In this document: positions 60,998-64,000 of the stretch, piece by piece | Layout: the number at the start of each line of letters is the position of its first letter | Position numbering within the stretch: position 1 is the stretch's first letter | NCBI GenBank assembly: GCA_016288205.1 | Contig: JAEEYO010000036.1 | Coordinates: 1 to 64,000 of the forward strand | Source: Treponema sp. | GTDB lineage: Bacteria; Spirochaetota; Spirochaetia; Treponematales; Treponemataceae | DNA length: 64,000 nucleotides | Direction of reading: 5' to 3' | Position numbers and translations under genes: made by a program | Notes under the pieces: model-generated | The model's input: the letters and a program-made list of their open reading frames with translations, nothing else | Database searches by the model: none | Told to the model about the DNA's origin: nothing

Positions 60998-61818
60998 CAG
61001 GCACCTCCCCCGCCCAAATTAGCGAAAAGTCTTCCCATGGCCTTGAAGCCGGAATAGAAGCTTTCAATGAAATAGTCGGTAAGCTGCGGCATGATTGCGG
61101 TAAGCACGAAAAATGCCGTCAAAATCAAAATGGGGAAACCTTCCGCGAGCAGGTTCATCTGAGGAGCCGCCTTGGAGAGAATTCCCATCGCCACATTTAT
61201 AAGGAAGAGAGTGCCCATCATCGGAAGAGCGATAATGAGCGCGTCCCGGAAAAGTCTTGTTAAAGAAGAAAGCATGAATGAAACGAGGTTTCCGTTGTAG
61301 TTCACGATTGAAAACGCGTTCAGAGTCTCAAAGCTTGATTTCAGACCTCCAAGGAAAAGCATCTGGAACCAATGGTTTTGCATAAAGACCAGCATCGCGA
61401 CAAGATTCAGGTACTGACCCATGAGAGGATTTTCCACCTGGCTCAAGGCATCGTAAACCTCGCTCGCCGCAAATCCCATCTGGAAAGCGAAGAACTGTCC
61501 CGCCGTACTGAACACCGCAAAGATAATGCTGATGCAGAATCCGATTATAATTCCGATCAGAGCCTCTCCTACAAGCAGGAAAATGAAATCCAGGTTGAAC
61601 GCACCGTCCGCCCTGATGAACGACGCATATACAGAAAAATTTCCCTCGTTAAGGGAAAGCTGCGGAGAGATAAAAAAGGCCATGTAAGCCGCAAGAGTCA
61701 CTTTCGCAATCCTGGAGACTGATTTCGATGAAAAAAGAGGCAATGTCATTATAAGTGCAAAACATCGCACGGCAACCAAAAGGTAGACCGGAGCGCTCGC
61801 CAGGATTCTGTCAAGCAT
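60997..61818 (-). CDS. fliR: Flagellar export apparatus protein FliR
   Basis: 273 residues with about six membrane helices and the FliR patterns RCFALIMTLPLFSSKSV near the start and VGEALIGIIIGFCISIIFAVFSTAGQFFAFQMGFA in the middle. It completes the FliPQR channel. The gene lies between fliQ and flhB with 9-bp and 1-bp junctions. Confidence 0.94.
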   Translation of the reverse strand: MLDRILASAPVYLLVAVRCFALIMTLPLFSSKSVSRIAKVTLAAYMAFFISPQLSLNEGNFSVYASFIRADGAFNLDFIFLLVGEALIGIIIGFCISIIFAVFSTAGQFFAFQMGFAASEVYDALSQVENPLMGQYLNLVAMLVFMQNHWFQMLFLGGLKSSFETLNAFSIVNYNGNLVSFMLSSLTRLFRDALIIALPMMGTLFLINVAMGILSKAAPQMNLLAEGFPILILTAFFVLTAIMPQLTDYFIESFYSGFKAMGRLFANLGGGGA

Positions 61819-61827
61819 AGGCTATCC

Positions 61828-62094
61828 TTATCCCATATTGGGGATCTGCTCGAACAGATTTCTCGTATAGTTTTCCATGTTGCCGAAAAGCCATCCTCCG
61901 AGCAAGGCAAGCATCAGAAGGATTATCATCAGCTTCGGCAGGAACGTAAGAGTCTGTTCCTGAATCGATGTGGTGGCCTGAAAGATTGCGACGATCAGAC
62001 CCACGATGACGGCAGCTCCAAGCACGGGCGCGCACATCAACAGAACCTGCTGTATGCCCTCCCGCATGAGCATCGTAATTTCTCCCAATCCCAT
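61828..62094 (-). CDS. fliQ: Flagellar export apparatus protein FliQ
   Basis: 88 residues. Two membrane helices (VLLMCAPVLGAAVIVGLIVAIFQATTSIQEQTLTFLPKLMIILLML) give the family pattern, with the conserved Q-x-T-SIQEQTL-F-PK loop. Length is normal. Part of the FliPQR core complex. Confidence 0.94.
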   Translation of the reverse strand: MGLGEITMLMREGIQQVLLMCAPVLGAAVIVGLIVAIFQATTSIQEQTLTFLPKLMIILLMLALLGGWLFGNMENYTRNLFEQIPNMG

Positions 62095-62106
62095 TTTTTA
62101 CCTCCC

Positions 62107-62949
62107 TTACAGTCCCACGCTGTGGAAAAGCTGCGTCGTAAGAAGTCCCCATCCGTCAACCAGAACGAAAAGCATGAGTTTGAACGGCATTGAAATCTGA
62201 ACAGGCGGAAGCATCATCATACCCATGCTCATCAGGATTGACGCAACCACCATGTCTATTATAATGAAGGGAATGTACAGCAGCACTCCTATCTTGAAAG
62301 CGACTGTCAGCTCGTGCAGAATGTAGGCCGGAACCAGAACATAGGTCGGAACCTCGTTGATGTTCTTCGGTCTTGTGCTTCGTGTCATGGAAATAAAAGT
62401 CGTAATGTACGAGGGGTCATCCTTCATCTGCTGGTACATGAAAGTGCGCAATGGAGCCTCCGCGTTCTGATATGCCTGCTCAAGCGTAATCTCGTTGTTG
62501 GACATGGGATGCAGGGCATTGTCGTAGATATTCTTGAACGTGGGCCACATGCAGAAAATGGTCATGAAGATTGCGATTCCGTTGAGTACCGCCGTCGGAG
62601 GAACCTGCTGCAAGGAAAGAGCCCTCTTGATAAAGTCAAGCACAATGCTGAAGCGGAGGAAGGTCGTGGTCAGGATGATAAGGCTCGGTGCGAGTGTAAG
62701 CAATGTGAGCATTATCAAAAGCTGGACGCTGAACGCAACCTCATGTCCGTCCTTTGGTGCCGAGGCAGAGAATTCTATGTTCGGAAAATCAATGCCGGTA
62801 ATGCGCTCGCTCATCTCGGTGTTGCCGTTTGTTGAGCCTTCCGGGAAAGACTGCGACGTTACAGGCAGAACCGTAAAGACTGAAATCAGTGCGAAAAACG
62901 CTATCTTCGGAAAGTGCTTCCTGAAAAATCTTTTGAAAGTTCCCTTCAT
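62107..62949 (-). CDS. fliP: Flagellar export apparatus protein FliP
   Basis: 280 residues. A cleavable signal peptide is followed by a spacer and four membrane helices. TTTFLRFSIVLDFIKRALSLQQVPPTAVLNGIAIFMTIF, IPFIIIDMVVASILMSMGMMMLPPVQISMPFKLMLFVLVDGW are the two family signatures (FliP/SpaP). It forms most of the export gate core. Confidence 0.95.
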   Translation of the reverse strand: MKGTFKRFFRKHFPKIAFFALISVFTVLPVTSQSFPEGSTNGNTEMSERITGIDFPNIEFSASAPKDGHEVAFSVQLLIMLTLLTLAPSLIILTTTFLRFSIVLDFIKRALSLQQVPPTAVLNGIAIFMTIFCMWPTFKNIYDNALHPMSNNEITLEQAYQNAEAPLRTFMYQQMKDDPSYITTFISMTRSTRPKNINEVPTYVLVPAYILHELTVAFKIGVLLYIPFIIIDMVVASILMSMGMMMLPPVQISMPFKLMLFVLVDGWGLLTTQLFHSVGL

Positions 62950-62951
62950 CT

Positions 62952-63644
62952 TTAGTCCTCCCTGCCCAGACGGTCCGACTTCTTTTTCAAGGAGTCCAGA
63001 ATCTGCCGTGAGGCTCCGTCTTCAAACACATTCTTTGATTTTCTCATGTCCGAGGAAAAGCGCTGGTTCTTTTTCTTTGGCATAAAAAGCTCAAGCACCT
63101 CAGAGAAGTTCCGGGGTCTGGATGTCGCGGAATGTTGGTCCGCATAGAGATTCATCGCATTTATCATTTCCTCGTCGTCAAGCTCGGCGATCAGATTGAT
63201 CGAATCGTCAGCGACACCGATTAAAAACGCACGGTCCACAAGAGTAACGACCTGCACGGATTTTCCCGGAGCCACGGTGATATGTGCGACCCGCCTCAAA
63301 AACTGGTCGTCGTCCGATCCACCGCCGCCGGTAGACTTTTGCAGGAGCTTGAAAATAATCCAGATGATTGCAAGCACTATGGCAAGAACCAGAATCATCT
63401 TCAAAAAAGCAGCGAGAGTATTTCCCAGCCCGGATTTCTTCTGTGACTTTCCGGCAGGACTCTCCACCCAATTGATGGTTCCGTCATCCTCAATTACCGG
63501 AGTCGCACTGTCCTCAGTCTGAGTTGTTTGATTTTCAACGTAATTTGTTTGTGCCGAAAGCCCCGCCAGACATAAGAACGTCAGCAGAAGTACGGCAGAA
63601 ACGAACTTGAATGCGTACTTTGACTTAATTTTATTTTCCCCCAC
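62952..63644 (-). CDS. fliO: Flagellar biosynthesis protein FliO/FliZ
   Basis: 230 residues from a GTG start. A signal-like first segment ends GLSAQ, then comes an acidic spacer, one membrane helix (FLKMILVLAIVLAIIWIIFKLL), and a cytoplasmic part with VAHITVAPGKSVQVVTLVDRAFLIGVADDSINLIAEL (the FliO domain). It acts as a chaperone for FliP ring assembly. It is first gene of the operon part here, 3 bp before fliP. Confidence 0.87.
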   Translation of the reverse strand: MGENKIKSKYAFKFVSAVLLLTFLCLAGLSAQTNYVENQTTQTEDSATPVIEDDGTINWVESPAGKSQKKSGLGNTLAAFLKMILVLAIVLAIIWIIFKLLQKSTGGGGSDDDQFLRRVAHITVAPGKSVQVVTLVDRAFLIGVADDSINLIAELDDEEMINAMNLYADQHSATSRPRNFSEVLELFMPKKKNQRFSSDMRKSKNVFEDGASRQILDSLKKKSDRLGRED

Positions 63645-63904
63645 CCATTTTTAGCTTCCGGACTTCCACATCCGAAAACCCATGCGACACCCACCCCTGA
63701 ATGTCTTTTTTTAAAACTACAAAGCCACTGTCTGAAATCCAGAAAATTCACGCGCGGCAAATCTTACCGGATCAGTCAGTGTCCCATCCAAAAACAATGT
63801 AACCGGTCCAGAAACCGAAGCTCCCGAACTGGTCAAATATAAAACCAGAAAGCCAGCCCCCGAAAAAGAAGCCGGCTCTTGTCTCCACCGGAATGCGGGG
63901 AAAC
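63645..63904 (-). other. Non-coding gap between fliY/fliN and fliO
   Basis: About 260 bp without a supported gene. On the minus strand AGCCGGC can pair with GCTGGCT (63851-63877, one G-U pair), followed by TTTCTGGTTTTAT, a weak terminator candidate for the upstream fli genes. The rest is unstructured and Pro/Lys-like in its codons. The fliO operon may have its own promoter here, but no clear -10/-35 was found. Confidence 0.4.
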
Positions 63905-64000
63905 TTACATCTGATTTGTTACGTGCTCAATGGCCGGAAGAATCTCGGTTACGCGGACACCGAAGTTTTCATCGATGACCACAACCTCTCCCTTGGCGAT
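63905..64000 (-). CDS. fliY: Flagellar motor switch protein FliY/FliN, C-terminal end
   Basis: Only the last 31 codons are in the window ([22 protein letters not shown]...). The (V/I)[19 protein letters not shown] block is the end of the SpoA (CheC-FliN) domain of FliN and FliY. In spirochaetes the gene in this place before fliO is usually called fliY; FliN-only cannot be excluded from the fragment. Confidence 0.85.
   Translation of the reverse strand: MAKGEVVVIDENFGVRVTEILPAIEHVTNQM

Overview
The window comes from a spirochaete, most likely a saccharolytic host-associated (rumen or gut type) Treponema. The reasons are the spirochaete gene order fliY-fliO-fliP-fliQ-fliR-flhB-flhA-flhF-flhG-(membrane protein)-sigma28-fapA, a V-type ATPase operon in the Treponema layout E-DUF2764-A-B-D-I-K, a DUF3943 outer-membrane protein, a BspA-type lipoprotein, and attC sites like those of the Treponema integron. 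All assignments rest on reading motifs; no database search was run.

Layout. 1-1.9 kb: AT-rich tail of an integron cassette array (partial mazF toxin, a small membrane protein, a secreted SH3-like protein), with two foldable attC sites and a third truncated one. 2.3-14.1 kb: housekeeping and metabolic genes (GH43 glycosidase, EF-G, pgi, a YeaQ/YmgE-type membrane protein, a large lipoprotein, a thioesterase, an EF-hand membrane protein, dapB). 14.2-15.6 kb: a three-gene operon (membrane protein, Nudix hydrolase, SH3 lipoprotein) behind a near-perfect sigma28 promoter. 15.6-16.6 kb: duplicated block carrying short ORFs that look like Rpn C-terminal tails and three copies of a 66-nt element with conserved base-pairing. 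16.7-28.2 kb: surface lipoprotein, rpoZ-miaA, SGNH esterase, PilZ-like protein, acyl-ACP thioesterase, glycosyltransferase and DUF3943 protein.

28.25-34.3 kb: the most unusual part, an AT-rich operon behind a consensus TTGACA-N17-TATAAT promoter. It encodes a YidC insertase fused to an alkaline-phosphatase/sulfatase-superfamily domain, a cytidylyltransferase fused to a HisC/CobD-like PLP enzyme, and a membrane-anchored TagB/TagF-like phosphotransferase. Together they could make a CDP-activated amino-alcohol and attach it to an envelope glycan. A glycosyltransferase follows behind its own, possibly leaderless, promoter.

35.5-41.5 kb: aroB, a cysteine desulfurase, nrdR, a periplasmic repeat protein and ispG. 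41.6-49.3 kb: the V-ATPase operon, whose K subunit carries residues matching Na+ ligands. 49.4-50.4 kb: galM, also apparently leaderless. 50.5-64 kb: flagellar export and polar-placement genes. A recurring intergenic feature is a heptamer repeat (GAAAGTG/GAAAGTT/GAAAGAT) at six places, which at five gene ends overlaps or supplies the stop codon. No tRNA, rRNA, CRISPR array or intact insertion sequence was seen, and no gene-free stretch exceeds 300 bp.
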